Positions 25,285 to 34,876 of a stretch of 64,000 nt of DNA are shown here, in pieces. The position numbers and the translations under genes were made by a program. A model generated the notes under the pieces. It searched no databases. It had not been told where the DNA came from and saw nothing but the letters and a program-made list of their open reading frames with translations. Origin of the DNA: Effusibacillus dendaii (GTDB lineage Bacteria > Bacillota > Bacilli > Tumebacillales > Effusibacillaceae). Position 1 is the stretch's first letter. Each line of letters starts with the position of its first letter. The stretch lies in NCBI RefSeq assembly GCF_015097055.1, contig NZ_AP023366.1, positions 124,001 to 188,000 of the forward strand. Reading direction: 5' to 3'.

Positions 25285-26646
25285 ATGGCAATTTTTGAAG
25301 GACTTTCCAGCCGGTTGCAGGAAACGTTTCAACGTCTGCGCGGTAAAGGAAAGCTGACGGAAGACGATGTAAAAGAAGCAATGCGGGAAGTGCGGCTGGC
25401 ACTCCTGGAAGCAGACGTCAATTTTAAAGTGGTCAAACAGTTTGTGGAAAAAGTGCGGGAGCGGGCGATCGGTCAGGAAGTGTTGAAAAGCCTGACTCCC
25501 GGCCAGCAGGTCATCAAGATCGTAAATGATGAACTGACTGAGTTGATGGGCGGTACGCAAAGCCGTATCGCGCAAGCGGCCAAGCCGCCGACAGTCGTCA
25601 TGATGGTCGGACTGCAGGGAGCCGGGAAAACGACGACCACCGGAAAATTGGCCAATCTTTTGAAAAAGCAAAACCGATATCCGTTGTTGGTGGCCGGCGA
25701 CATTTACCGTCCGGCGGCGATCAAGCAATTGCAAGTGCTCGGCGAACAGGTGAAAACCTCCGTATTTTCGCTTGGCGATCAGGTCAGCCCGGTGGAAATC
25801 GCCAAGCAAGCGGTCGAACATGCGAAAATGCACGGGTTTGATTATGTATTGATCGACACAGCGGGCCGCCTGCATGTAGATGAAGCGTTGATGGATGAGT
25901 TGAAACAGATTCGGGATGCCGTACAGCCGGAAGAAATTTTGCTGGTTGTGGATGCGATGACAGGTCAGGATGCCGTCAATGTGGCGGAAAATTTCCATCA
26001 GCAGTTGGGCATCACCGGTACGATTCTTACCAAGCTGGACGGCGATACGAGGGGCGGCGCCGCCTTATCGATTCGGGCTGTGACAGGCACACCGGTCAAG
26101 TTTGCCGGGATGGGCGAAAAACTGGATGCATTGGAACCGTTTCATCCAGACCGAATGGCGTCCCGGATTCTCGGCATGGGGGATGTCCTGAGCCTGATTG
26201 AGAAGGCGCAGGAAACGATCGATCAGGAAAAAGCGCAGGAAGCCAGCAAACGAATGATGAGCGGTGAGTTTAGCCTGGAAGATTTTCTGGAACAGATGCA
26301 ACAGCTCAAAAAAATGGGGCCGCTGCAGGACATTCTGGGTATGCTGCCGGGACTTGGCAACAACAAAGCGCTCAAAAACGTCAACATTGATGATAAGCAA
26401 ATTGGCCGCGTGGAAGCGATTATCCGCTCGATGACGCCGAAAGAACGCCTTGACCCGAAAGTGATGAACGCCAGTCGCCGACGCCGTATCGCGGCAGGCA
26501 GCGGTACCACCGTGCAGGACGTCAACCGGCTTTTGAACCAGTTTGCCGAAATGCAGCGGATGATGAAGCAGCTGCCGGGGCTTGCGAAGCGGATGAACAA
26601 GAAAAAAGGAAAAAAAGGATTAGGTGGTTTTAAATTGCCTTTTTAA
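25285..26646 (+). CDS. ffh: Signal recognition particle protein Ffh (SRP54)
   Basis: SRP GTPase binding 4.5S/scRNA and signal peptides. The 453-residue product has the N domain, G domain (GLQGAGKTTTTGKLA about 110-124, DTAGRLHVD, TKLDGDTRGG) and a methionine-rich M domain from about 300 (many MM and QM pairs, RMNKKKGKKG). It ends GGFKLPF. ATG after GGAAGGAGGGG. It forms an operon with ylxM; rpsP follows after 45 bases, as in Bacillus. Confidence 0.97.
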   Translation: MAIFEGLSSRLQETFQRLRGKGKLTEDDVKEAMREVRLALLEADVNFKVVKQFVEKVRERAIGQEVLKSLTPGQQVIKIVNDELTELMGGTQSRIAQAAKPPTVVMMVGLQGAGKTTTTGKLANLLKKQNRYPLLVAGDIYRPAAIKQLQVLGEQVKTSVFSLGDQVSPVEIAKQAVEHAKMHGFDYVLIDTAGRLHVDEALMDELKQIRDAVQPEEILLVVDAMTGQDAVNVAENFHQQLGITGTILTKLDGDTRGGAALSIRAVTGTPVKFAGMGEKLDALEPFHPDRMASRILGMGDVLSLIEKAQETIDQEKAQEASKRMMSGEFSLEDFLEQMQQLKKMGPLQDILGMLPGLGNNKALKNVNIDDKQIGRVEAIIRSMTPKERLDPKVMNASRRRRIAAGSGTTVQDVNRLLNQFAEMQRMMKQLPGLAKRMNKKKGKKGLGGFKLPF

Positions 26647-26691
26647 CTGCTATAATACCTAAGTTGACTTTAGATGGGAGGTGAATGTACA

Positions 26692-26955
26692 ATGGCAGTA
26701 AAAATTCGTCTGAAGCGGATAGGCGCCAAAAAGGCTCCTTTCTACCGTGTTGTCGTATCTGATTCCCGTTCTCCGCGCGATGGACGTTTTATCGAGGAGA
26801 TCGGCACCTATAACCCGGTTACTCAACCGGCTCAGATCAACATCAACGAAGACAAAGCCATTCAATGGTTGAAAAATGGTGCGCAGCCTTCTGATACTGT
26901 GCGTAACCTGTTCAGCAAGACTGGCATCCTGCAAAAAGTTCACGAGATGAAATAA
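26692..26955 (+). CDS. rpsP: 30S ribosomal protein S16
   Basis: Ribosomal protein of 87 residues beginning [22 protein letters not shown], a textbook S16 start. GGGAGGTG precedes the ATG at 26692. First gene of the conserved rpsP-khpA-rimM-trmD group. TATAAT occurs at 26651-26656 in the short leader, but no clear -35 is seen. Confidence 0.98.
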   Translation: MAVKIRLKRIGAKKAPFYRVVVSDSRSPRDGRFIEEIGTYNPVTQPAQININEDKAIQWLKNGAQPSDTVRNLFSKTGILQKVHEMK

Positions 26956-26980
26956 GTGAATCCCGTAAGGGGGTTGGCAA

Positions 26981-27208
26981 ATGAAAGAACTGCTTGAGAT
27001 CATTGCCAAAGCACTTGTCGATTACCCGGAGCAAGTCAAGGTGACAGAGGTCGAAAACGATCATTCGGTTGTTTATCAACTGTCTGTCGCACCGGGTGAC
27101 GCCGGCAAAATCATCGGAAAACAGGGGCGGATCGTCAAGGCGATTCGGACAGTCGTTGCGGCCGCTGCACTGCAATCAGAAAAGCGGATTACATTAGACA
27201 TTTTATAA
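26981..27208 (+). CDS. khpA: KH-domain RNA-binding protein KhpA (YlqC)
   Basis: Small RNA chaperone of 75 residues, a single KH domain with the GxxG-type loop in IIGKQGRIVKAIRT. Partner of KhpB/Jag in other Gram-positives, where the pair affects cell division and elongation. Conserved position between rpsP and rimM. ATG preceded by AAGGGGG. Confidence 0.94.
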   Translation: MKELLEIIAKALVDYPEQVKVTEVENDHSVVYQLSVAPGDAGKIIGKQGRIVKAIRTVVAAAALQSEKRITLDIL

Positions 27209-27213
27209 AATCG

Positions 27214-27246
27214 GGTCGGTAATCTTCGGGTTTCCGACTCTTTTTG
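27214..27246 (+). terminator. Weak attenuator-like hairpin between khpA and rimM
   Basis: GTCGG (27215-27219) pairs with CCGAC (27234-27238), followed by TCTTTTT. The short stem suggests partial termination inside the operon. Confidence 0.45.
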
Positions 27247-27267
27247 CGTGCGAAGGACGTGGTACAT

Positions 27268-27789
27268 ATGCAAGAACGAATGATCCGAGTCGGATCGCTG
27301 GTAAATACGCAAGGATTGCGGGGAGAAGTGCGGGTCATCAGCCATACCGATTTTCCGGAAAAAAGGTTTGTCAAAGGGTCCAAGCTGTGGCTGACACATC
27401 CTGATTCTGCGGAGCCCGTGTTGTTGCAGGTGAAGTCGGCAAGACGGCACAAGCAGTTTTACCTGTTATCGTTTGAGGGGCATCCTTCCATTAACCTCGT
27501 GGAAAAATATAAAGGCGGCGAACTGATGGTGCCCGAGTCAGAATTGGTGGCGCTGCCGGAGGGAAGCCATTACATTTACCAACTGATCGGCTGCCGCGTT
27601 GTGACAGATGAAGGCCAGGAACTGGGCGAACTGAAAGAGGTTCTGCAGCCGGGGGCGAATGACGTGTATGTGGTGAAGCCGCCGAAAGGGAAGGATATTC
27701 TGCTGCCGGTGATTCCAGACTGTATATTGGATGTGGACGTGGCGAACAAACGAGTGCTCGTCCACCTGATGGAAGGTTTGATCGATTGA
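27268..27789 (+). CDS. rimM: Ribosome maturation factor RimM
   Basis: Assists 30S maturation by binding S19. The 173-residue product has the N-terminal RimM barrel ([16 protein letters not shown]) and a C-terminal PRC-like barrel ([31 protein letters not shown]). The ATG at 27268 is chosen over a GTG at 27244, because GGACGTGG sits between them. Its stop overlaps the trmD start by one base. Confidence 0.95.
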   Translation: MQERMIRVGSLVNTQGLRGEVRVISHTDFPEKRFVKGSKLWLTHPDSAEPVLLQVKSARRHKQFYLLSFEGHPSINLVEKYKGGELMVPESELVALPEGSHYIYQLIGCRVVTDEGQELGELKEVLQPGANDVYVVKPPKGKDILLPVIPDCILDVDVANKRVLVHLMEGLID

Positions 27790-28562
27790 TGAAAATTGAT
27801 ATTTTGACCTTGTTTCCGGCCATGTTTGACGGCGTATTGACGGAAAGTATCGTGGGACGGGCGCGGGCGGCTGGCGCGGTGGAGATTGAGGTTACCGATT
27901 TTCGCCGGTTCGCAAACAATAAACATAACACGGTGGACGATACCCCTTATGGCGGCGGCGGTGGCATGGTGTTGAAGCCGGAGCCTATTTTTGCGGCGGT
28001 GGAGTCGTTGATCGGAACGACATCTTCCGACTCTGCGCCGGGCAAACCGCGTGTCATTCTGACCTGTCCGCAGGGAACGCCCTATACGCAGCAATTGGCG
28101 TTGGAACTTACGAAAGAGGAGCACCTCGTCATCATCTGCGGCCACTATGAAGGGTATGACGAGCGGATCCGGGAATATTTGATCACAGACGAAATTTCGA
28201 TTGGCGACTATGTATTGACAGGCGGCGAGATACCCGCAATGGCGATTGTGGACTCGGTGGTTCGGCTGCTGCCGGGCGTGCTTGGCAATGATACGTCCGC
28301 CGAGCTCGATTCATTTCGCAACGGTTTGCTGGAACACCCGCAGTACACCCGTCCCTATGAGTTTCGCGGCTGGAAAGTGCCCGATATATTAATCTCCGGC
28401 CACCATGAAAAAATTGAACAATGGCGCCGCCGTGAATCGTTGCGCCGAACGTGGCGGAGACGGCCCGATTTGCTGGAACGCGCAGAATTGAGCTCGCAGG
28501 ATCGCAAATGGCTGGAAGAGATGCAGGCCGGGTCGGCAGGCCAAAAAGAGAGCACCGAGTAA
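27789..28562 (+). CDS. trmD: tRNA (guanine(37)-N1)-methyltransferase
   Basis: TrmD makes m1G37, which prevents frameshifting. The 257-residue protein has the SPOUT trefoil-knot sequence ([23 protein letters not shown]) and N terminus [16 protein letters not shown] at 27789 overlaps the rimM stop. In nearly all Bacilli rplS follows; here no L19 gene is present downstream and a minus-strand hydrolase gene comes next, marking a synteny break. Confidence 0.97.
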   Translation: MKIDILTLFPAMFDGVLTESIVGRARAAGAVEIEVTDFRRFANNKHNTVDDTPYGGGGGMVLKPEPIFAAVESLIGTTSSDSAPGKPRVILTCPQGTPYTQQLALELTKEEHLVIICGHYEGYDERIREYLITDEISIGDYVLTGGEIPAMAIVDSVVRLLPGVLGNDTSAELDSFRNGLLEHPQYTRPYEFRGWKVPDILISGHHEKIEQWRRRESLRRTWRRRPDLLERAELSSQDRKWLEEMQAGSAGQKESTE

Positions 28563-28615
28563 AAAGGGAGCATCGAGTAAAAGCATGAATCACGATGCCC
28601 CGTTACACAGACGAC

Positions 28616-28672
28616 GGGTCTCCTCCTTTGACATCATGAGCTGTATCCCTGATCTGTCGTCGGAGAAGACCC
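28616..28672 (+). other. Long imperfect hairpin after trmD
   Basis: GGGTCTCCTCC (28616-28626) pairs with GGAGAAGACCC (28662-28672), 10 of 11 bases. There is no T run. It lies in the 152-base gap where rplS would be expected; the remainder of the gap holds nothing recognisable. Confidence 0.4.
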
Positions 28673-28714
28673 CAATCTACCATATGCGGCAGGGTGTCAT
28701 TTGGTTCGGCCTGT

Positions 28715-29362
28715 TTATGAATTAGATTCCAGCACCTTCACCAGATCGTCCGTATGGCAGACGTAAACCCCAATATTGTCCATTTCCTGAAGGCCCTTTT
28801 CATACACTTGCGACATGGCGTCCGCCACCAGTACTACGCGAAAATCACGTTCACTCGCTTCGTACATGGATGTGCGGGGACAGTTTGGAAAGTTGCAGCC
28901 GCAAAACACAAGCGTGTCAATCCCTTTGTCTCTCAGAAACTGCCCCAGGCGAGTTTGATAAAACGCACCCCAGCGGGATTTGTACATGACCCATTCGCTA
29001 TCGCCGATCTGTTGAAATTCCCCGTTGAATAACGCATTCTCATCCAGAGGCGGCGCGCCAACAGGACGAATGTGATCTACCAATTCCGCGCCGGTGGAAC
29101 CGGGAACCGCGATTTTGGCTCCTTGTTCGATGCTCTCCCGGCGGCAAATATCGGCGTTCGAGCCGTCTTCCTTGTAAAATCGTATGACATGCAGAATCGG
29201 CAGGTGATGGCTTCGATAGGCATCCAGCAGCTTTTTCATATTGGGCACGATCTCCGCCGTCCCTTTGATTTCGGCAGGCGCGCCCGGCAATGTGAAATCG
29301 TTTTGGGTGTCAATCGTGATTAAAATCGAACGTTCCCAATGGGGCACCGTGTAATTGCTCAT
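28715..29362 (-). CDS. Cysteine hydrolase, isochorismatase-like family
   Basis: Alpha/beta amidohydrolase of 215 residues related to nicotinamidase and N-carbamoylsarcosine amidase. The Asp is in TIDTQNDFTLPG (near 17), the Lys in MYKSRWGAF (near 130) and the catalytic Cys in GCNFPNCPRTSMYEA (near 160). The ATG follows GGGGAGGATT. It stands alone, pointing away from the acyl-CoA dehydrogenase. The substrate cannot be assigned; urea-, ureide- or nicotinamide-type amides are all possible. Confidence 0.85.
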   Translation of the reverse strand: MSNYTVPHWERSILITIDTQNDFTLPGAPAEIKGTAEIVPNMKKLLDAYRSHHLPILHVIRFYKEDGSNADICRRESIEQGAKIAVPGSTGAELVDHIRPVGAPPLDENALFNGEFQQIGDSEWVMYKSRWGAFYQTRLGQFLRDKGIDTLVFCGCNFPNCPRTSMYEASERDFRVVLVADAMSQVYEKGLQEMDNIGVYVCHTDDLVKVLESNS

Positions 29363-29510
29363 GGAATCCTCCCCGATATAATATTTTTCAGTATTTTCGA
29401 TTTTACCGAAAGAAATCCTCTTTTCATATCGAGTTCACGCTTTTTACACGGAAATTCACTTGACCCGGTTCCCCTCAAAATTTATCATCAAACATGAAGC
29501 ACCATTCAAT

Positions 29511-29636
29511 TTAACAGCTTAGAAAGTATAAAAATGTGATATTCCATCACCATTTTTATACTTTCGGCTGTCGAAAAAGGCTTCCTCTAGTAACGCCGAT
29601 TCTTCTTGAAATATGCTTCGAAAGAAGCCTTTTTTA
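29511..29636 (+). repeat. Double-hairpin intergenic element, copy 2 (before acyl-CoA dehydrogenase)
   Basis: Second copy of the element at 14445-14568. Palindrome 29514-29571 (ACAGCT with GGCTGT, then GAAAGTATAAAAATG with its complement), same linker, and terminal hairpin GCTTC-GAAA-GAAGC with TTTTTT (29615-29635). Here AAAAAGGCTTC (29574-29584) can also pair perfectly with GAAGCCTTTTT (29624-29634), giving two competing structures. It ends 43 bases before the next gene. The rest of the 317-base gap (29363-29510) is AT-rich with no gene. Confidence 0.75.
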
Positions 29637-29679
29637 TAAGACGACCGACCGAAAAATAGACAGGCAGGGGGATATAGCA

Positions 29680-31413
29680 ATGAAAACGGTTTCGCAATCG
29701 GACGGCTTTTTGTTTCGTGTGACAAATCCCAACGAGGTATTTACGCCGGAAGAGTTTACGCCGGAACAGAAACAGATCCGGAAAACGACGCGCGATTTTG
29801 TCGGGGGCAAAATTGCACCGGAGTCGGAACGGATTGAATCGCTCGATGTCGAACTGTCTGCCAAACTGCTGCGGGAAGCGGGCGAGCTGGGGCTGCTTGG
29901 CGCTCATATTCCGGAAGCGTATGGTGGGCTTGAATTGGATACGATCAGCACGACTTTGATTTCGGAAGAATTTGCAAGGGCCGGTTCCTTGTCGGTGGCG
30001 CATGGAAACCATACGGGAATCGCGACCTGGCCGCTTATTTTTTACGGTACGGAAGAACAGAAGAAGAAGTATTTAGCAAAGCTGGCGACAGCCGAAATGC
30101 TTGGCGCGTACGCACTGACTGAACCGGGTTCCGGATCTGACGCGCTGGGGGCGAGAAGCACCGCCAGATTGAACGAAGCAGGCAGCCATTACATTCTCAA
30201 TGGGCAGAAGCAGTGGATTACAAACGCTGGCTTTGCAGACGTGTATATCGTGTATGCAAAGGTGGACGGCGAAAAATTTACCGCCTTCATCGTGGATGCC
30301 AATTCGCCAGGGATTACGACCGGACCGGAAGAAAAGAAAATGGGAATTTCCGGTTCTTCGACGCGTATGCTGTATCTGGAAGATGTCGCCGTGCCGGTGG
30401 AAAACGTGCTGGGGGAAGTCGGCAAAGGGCATCTGGTGGCGTTTAACGCGTTGAATATCGGCCGCTACAAGGTGGGTTCCGGCACGCTCGGTTCGGCCAA
30501 GGCGGCGTTCGAGACAGCGGCGACATACGCATCGGTTCGCCATCAATTTAATCGTCCACTGGCCAGTTTCGGTCTGATTCAGGAAAAATTGGCCGATATG
30601 ACGACGCGGATTTTTGCGGCGGAAAGTATGATTTACCGGATCGGCGGACTGCTGGATGGCGGCGACAAGTATGATCCAAAATTCGTTGAACGATACGCCG
30701 TGGAATGTTCGATTGCGAAAGTGTACGGCTCGGAAACGCTCGATTTCGTTGTGGATGAGTCGCTGCAAATCCATGGCGGCTACGGGTACATGAAAGAATA
30801 TCCGATTGAGAACATGTACCGCTCGTCGCGCATTAACCGGATTTTTGAGGGAAGCAATGAGATCAATCGCCTGTTGATTCCGGGTACGCTGTTGCGCCGG
30901 GCAAATAAAGGGGAGCTTCCGCTGTTTGATCTGCTGCAGCAGATTCAGCAATCTCCGCTTGCAGGGCTTGATTTCGGCTTTAAGGGGGCGCTTGCGGAAG
31001 AACGGCAGGCGGTCGAGTCGGCAAAACGATTGTTCCTCTGCATGTTTGGACTTGCGCTGCAAGCACATGGCGGCAAAATTGACGAACGGCAGGAGATCAT
31101 GGGCAGACTGGCGAATATTGCCATGGAAATTTTTGCTTCGGAGAGCGGGCTCCTGCGTGCGGAAAAATCGGCTGCTGCTAACCGCGAGTCGGCTGCTGCA
31201 CAGACAGATATTGTCCGCGTGTATACGCGCGAGTCGCTGCAGCGCATTCAACAGTGGGCGACAGCCATCTGCTGGACTGTATGTGACGAGGCCATGTTGG
31301 AACAAATACTTTTATTCGTAAACCAGTTGACGCGCATTTCGCCGCTCGGCTTGATTCCGATCAAGCGTAAAATTGCGGAACGGGCGGTCGCTGCTGGCAA
31401 GTATACAATGTAA
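29680..31413 (+). CDS. Acyl-CoA dehydrogenase
   Basis: FAD enzyme that introduces the 2,3-double bond in acyl-CoA for beta-oxidation. From the ATG at 29680 it has 577 residues. The first 400 are a standard ACAD core: FAD contacts AYALTEPGSGSDALG and QWITNAGFADVYIVYAK, and catalytic Glu390 in FEGSNEI. The C-terminal 170 residues are an extra helical domain, as in long-chain (VLCAD/FadE-like) enzymes of Bacilli. The frame is open upstream to 29536 but that covers the hairpin element. Chain-length specificity is inferred only from size. Confidence 0.9.
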   Translation: MKTVSQSDGFLFRVTNPNEVFTPEEFTPEQKQIRKTTRDFVGGKIAPESERIESLDVELSAKLLREAGELGLLGAHIPEAYGGLELDTISTTLISEEFARAGSLSVAHGNHTGIATWPLIFYGTEEQKKKYLAKLATAEMLGAYALTEPGSGSDALGARSTARLNEAGSHYILNGQKQWITNAGFADVYIVYAKVDGEKFTAFIVDANSPGITTGPEEKKMGISGSSTRMLYLEDVAVPVENVLGEVGKGHLVAFNALNIGRYKVGSGTLGSAKAAFETAATYASVRHQFNRPLASFGLIQEKLADMTTRIFAAESMIYRIGGLLDGGDKYDPKFVERYAVECSIAKVYGSETLDFVVDESLQIHGGYGYMKEYPIENMYRSSRINRIFEGSNEINRLLIPGTLLRRANKGELPLFDLLQQIQQSPLAGLDFGFKGALAEERQAVESAKRLFLCMFGLALQAHGGKIDERQEIMGRLANIAMEIFASESGLLRAEKSAAANRESAAAQTDIVRVYTRESLQRIQQWATAICWTVCDEAMLEQILLFVNQLTRISPLGLIPIKRKIAERAVAAGKYTM

Positions 31414-31464
31414 AGCGTGTCTGCGGCAGGCAAGTACCCGTGTTGGAAAGGCGGCAGATACAAA

Positions 31465-32154
31465 ATGAATTCCGAATCGCGTGATGCATTGAAACAGATC
31501 GAACTGTTTCGTGACATGAATGAACAGGATTTGGCCAAAATCGAACAACTGCTGATCCGCCGCTCGATGATGGAACGAATGGTTATATTCATGCAAGGGG
31601 AGCCGCTGGAACACGTATATTTCATTCTCAGCGGCAAAGTAAAAATCTATCGGAACGATGAACAGGGTCATGAACAGATTGTGAATGTGCTGCAGGCGGG
31701 TGACATGTTTCCGCACGCCGGATTTTTCAGACAGGGGATTTATCCGGCCCATTCGGTCATGCTTGAAAAAGGCGTTCTGCTGGCGCTGCCGGTCTCCCGT
31801 TTTCATGCGTTGCTGGAGTCCAATCCGGATTTAGGGATCAAAATGATGTCGCTGATGGAAAGCAAGATTGTCGAATTGCAGGCCCGCCTTCAGGAGATGG
31901 TGATGCATGACACATTTGGACGGATTGTCTTGCTGTTGAGTCGTCTGTCTCGCCTGCACGGGGTGCCGGCAGGTGATTGGACGCGAATTGATGTCCCGTT
32001 TACCAACCAGGAGTTGGCCAACATGATCGGAACATCGCGCGAAACGGTGAATCGGACACTCAGCCAACTGAAAAAGGAAGGCATACTTGATATTACGGCT
32101 GACCACCGTTTGATGATCCGCATGGATCAACTGGAAAAACAGCTGCATATCTGA
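31465..32154 (+). CDS. Crp/Fnr-family transcription regulator without cysteines
   Basis: Homodimeric regulator of 229 residues: N-terminal cyclic-nucleotide-binding-like beta roll (about 20-120), dimer helix (about 125-145), and winged helix with TNQELANMIGTSRETVNRTL. The recognition helix SRETVNR matches the SRETVGR of E. coli CRP, which reads TGTGA half-sites. There is no cysteine at all, so it cannot hold an Fe-S cluster like FNR; a ligand (heme, NO, nucleotide) or indirect sensing is needed. GAAAGGCGG selects the ATG at 31465. It likely acts on the TGTGA sites at 38869 and 40254. Confidence 0.9.
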   Translation: MNSESRDALKQIELFRDMNEQDLAKIEQLLIRRSMMERMVIFMQGEPLEHVYFILSGKVKIYRNDEQGHEQIVNVLQAGDMFPHAGFFRQGIYPAHSVMLEKGVLLALPVSRFHALLESNPDLGIKMMSLMESKIVELQARLQEMVMHDTFGRIVLLLSRLSRLHGVPAGDWTRIDVPFTNQELANMIGTSRETVNRTLSQLKKEGILDITADHRLMIRMDQLEKQLHI

Positions 32155-32265
32155 CGAAATCGCAAAAACACCGGATTCTCCGCCATGGGATTCTTCCAAG
32201 ATGTCGGATGAGGCAAAACGAGCGCTTCGCCGATAGCATGCATCGAAACCTGAAGAAACCAGCAG

Positions 32266-32469
32266 ATGCGGATCGTGTCATGCAGGATGAAACGATCGCC
32301 TGCGAGGACATTGTCTATGCTGGAGCAGCTGGAAGCGGGTGAGGTGCAGGAGATTCACAACGACCGGATGCCGATTTGTCTGTTTCCAAAACTGGAGGAG
32401 AGAGGCTTTCCCTATGAGACGGAAGCGATGGAAGACGGTTCTGCGAAAGTGCGCATTTTGAAAAAGTAG
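32266..32469 (+). CDS. Small DUF2249-like protein
   Basis: 67-residue frame resembling the DUF2249 domain (TusA-like fold): LEQLEAGEVQEIHNDRMPI, CLFPKLEERGFPYE and KVRILKK match the family pattern LxxGExxxxxND and LxxxGxxxxxE. The N terminus (MRIVSCRMKRSP) would be the first strand. The ribosome site for 32266 is poor, while an ATG at 32317 follows GAGGACA, so the frame may be shortened or decayed. DUF2249 proteins often accompany Fnr regulators and nitrite/NO metabolism, which fits the preceding gene. Confidence 0.55.
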   Translation: MRIVSCRMKRSPARTLSMLEQLEAGEVQEIHNDRMPICLFPKLEERGFPYETEAMEDGSAKVRILKK

Positions 32470-32599
32470 CAATCAAACAAGCCAAGCCAAAGGCACGCAA
32501 AATTCTTTCGGTCACAATGAATGCTGCATCCCTCTATGAACATACATTACTAAAAGTAAGATCGAAGCTCAGAGAATTTACCGAAAAATCCTTCGCCAG

Positions 32600-32623
32600 A
32601 AGGCTTCGGTAGAAGCCTTTTTC
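32600..32623 (+). terminator. Intrinsic terminator
   Basis: AAGGCTTC-GGTA-GAAGCCTT followed by TTTTC. Its hairpin closely resembles the second hairpin of the double-hairpin element. The rest of the gap 32470-32763 shows nothing else. Confidence 0.8.
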
Positions 32624-32763
32624 ATGAAAGCAGGACTAGCTTGGGTTATGGGGCGATTACCAGCATCCGGACTGCATCGAAGTGGCTGAACGTGAAATTC
32701 AAAACAGGGTTTGTGAAGTAATTTCTTTACAATTAAAAATGTGACAAGCGGAGGGAACTTTAC

Positions 32764-33054
32764 ATGGATTTCATTAGAAAAGGATTGGCGCTCGGCATTG
32801 GTTTAGCTGTTACAAGTAAAGAACAAGTTGAAAAGTTTGTGGATGAGTTGGTGAAAAAAGGGGAACTCACCCAAGCAGAATCAAAAGACATGGTCAATCA
32901 AATGATTCAACGGGGCGAAGAAGAGAAAAATGAATTGAAACGCATCCTGAAGGAACAAATGAAACAGATTATGGATGAATTGAATCTGGCCACCAAGGAT
33001 GATATCCGTAGATTGGAGCAACGAATTCTAAATCCGGACAAACGAGACGAGTAA
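32764..33054 (+). CDS. Phasin-like helical protein
   Basis: 96-residue, highly charged helical protein, no cysteine. A short hydrophobic start (RKGLALGIGLAVTS) precedes heptad-rich helices (EKFVDELVKKGELTQ, QRGEEEKNELKRI). It resembles the small phasin or PHA-granule-associated-like proteins of Bacilli that neighbour AarF/UbiB kinases. ATG with GGAGGG. Followed after 50 bases by the UbiB-family gene, so the two are likely co-expressed. Granule binding is inference. Confidence 0.7.
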   Translation: MDFIRKGLALGIGLAVTSKEQVEKFVDELVKKGELTQAESKDMVNQMIQRGEEEKNELKRILKEQMKQIMDELNLATKDDIRRLEQRILNPDKRDE

Positions 33055-33104
33055 ACGAAGGAGACCGCTCATTCAGGTCTTCGGATATTAAAGGGGACGT
33101 ATTC

Positions 33105-34781
33105 ATGCTTGGAAAAAGAATGCGCCATATCAATCGTTATCGAGAAATTGCAGGCGCATTGGTTCGCCACGGGTTCGGATTCTTTGTGGAGGAAATCGGT
33201 TTTGCCAATATACTTTCCTTCCCTTACCGATTCCTGACAAATACCAATGAAAGAGATACAAAAAGCATGGGCGAGCGGATACGTCTTGTCCTGCAAGAAT
33301 TGGGACCTACCTTTGTAAAATTGGGACAAATCGCAAGCACACGTCCCGACCTGATCCCGAACGATATTATTCAGGAACTGGCCAAACTTCAGGATAAGGT
33401 TCCCACTTTTCCTTTTGAAGAAGTTCGCCAGATTATGGAAGAGGAATTAGGCACTACGCTGGAAGAAATTTTTGCACAGATTGATGAGTCTCCATTAGCG
33501 GCTGCTTCTATCGGACAAGTCCATCGGGCGGTCTTGCGTTCGGGCCAAACAGTTGCTGTAAAAATTCAACGCCCGCATATCACAACCATTATCCAAACGG
33601 ACCTGGAAATCCTGCAGGATTTGGCTTCTTTGAGCGAGCGCCATTTGGAATGGGCGGCCAGGTATCAAGTTGGCGAAATGGTGGAAGAATTCTCAAAGTC
33701 CCTTCGCGACGAACTCGATTATACCATAGAAGGTCGCAATGCGGAGAAGATTGCCAAGCAGTTCAGCGGCAACCCGAAAATACACGTGCCAAAAGTGTAT
33801 TGGGACTATTCCACAAAGAGAGTATTGACAATGGAATACATGGAGGGAGTAAAACTCACTGAAATCGAAAAACTGAAGGAAAAAGAATATAATCCCAGAA
33901 TATTGGCGGAACGTGTAGCAAACGCCATCTTTCAGCAAATTTTTGTGGAAGGGTTTTTTCATGGAGATCCTCATCCAGGAAATGTATGGGTGCTGCCGGG
34001 AGAAGTAATCGCATTTTTGGATTTTGGTATGGTGGGACGCCTCACTTCCGATATGAAATATCATTTTGCTTCGCTCGTAATCGCTTTAATGCGACAAAGT
34101 ACGGACGGTGTGATCCATGCGATCTTGCGCATGGGACTCGTACCCGATGATGTGAATATGGTTAGGCTGAGAAACGATGTGGATCAGTTAAAGGATAAAT
34201 ATTACGGCGTTCCGTTAAGCCAAGTCAGTCTTGGGGAAGCAGTCAATGACTTATTTACTGTAGCTTTTCGACACCGGATTCGAATTCCGGCAGACTTGAC
34301 TTTACTAGGGAAAACGTTGCTCACGATCGAAGGAATCGTGGAAACTTTAGATCCCGAGCTTAGCATCCTCGATCTGGCGCAACCATTCGGGCGCAAACTG
34401 TTGATGGATCGGATCCATCCAAGGTCAATCGCTGAAATCGTTTGGAAGAATGTTTCAGAGTACGGAGAGTTTCTCTTTGAATTCCCCCAACAAATGAAAC
34501 AATTGACCTCTTTGATCAAAAGTGGGCGTTTACACCTGGAAATTGACCTTCCCAAAATCGATCTGTTATTAACGAAGCTGGATCGTATAAGCAATCGATT
34601 GTCATTCAGTATCGTTTTATTGGCTTTCAGCATTATCATGGTCGGAGTGATTATCGGCTCATCATTGGGCAGACAAACGACCTTGCTGTGGAAAATACCG
34701 GCTATTGAAATTGGATTTGTTGTAGCAACATTAATGTTTTTGTGGTTGTTGTACTCGATCTTTAAATCGGGCAGATTTTAA
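33105..34781 (+). CDS. AarF/UbiB/ABC1 family atypical kinase
   Basis: Membrane-associated atypical kinase or ATPase of 558 residues, linked to quinone or lipid metabolism in other organisms. It shows KLGQIASTRPD and the family hallmark AAASIGQVHRA, the ATP lysine in VAVKIQRP, catalytic HGDPHPGN and metal-binding DFGMVGR. Two transmembrane helices end the protein (about 500-520 and 530-550). The phasin-like neighbour is a conserved partner. True substrate unknown in Gram-positives. Confidence 0.9.
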   Translation: MLGKRMRHINRYREIAGALVRHGFGFFVEEIGFANILSFPYRFLTNTNERDTKSMGERIRLVLQELGPTFVKLGQIASTRPDLIPNDIIQELAKLQDKVPTFPFEEVRQIMEEELGTTLEEIFAQIDESPLAAASIGQVHRAVLRSGQTVAVKIQRPHITTIIQTDLEILQDLASLSERHLEWAARYQVGEMVEEFSKSLRDELDYTIEGRNAEKIAKQFSGNPKIHVPKVYWDYSTKRVLTMEYMEGVKLTEIEKLKEKEYNPRILAERVANAIFQQIFVEGFFHGDPHPGNVWVLPGEVIAFLDFGMVGRLTSDMKYHFASLVIALMRQSTDGVIHAILRMGLVPDDVNMVRLRNDVDQLKDKYYGVPLSQVSLGEAVNDLFTVAFRHRIRIPADLTLLGKTLLTIEGIVETLDPELSILDLAQPFGRKLLMDRIHPRSIAEIVWKNVSEYGEFLFEFPQQMKQLTSLIKSGRLHLEIDLPKIDLLLTKLDRISNRLSFSIVLLAFSIIMVGVIIGSSLGRQTTLLWKIPAIEIGFVVATLMFLWLLYSIFKSGRF

Positions 34782-34876
34782 CTCTTACAATCAATTGGAC
34801 GTGTGATTTATATCAAATCTTTCTGCCTTTGTTTTTATTACGATCAGAGTATCCGGTACAGAAAGGGTGATAGCGG

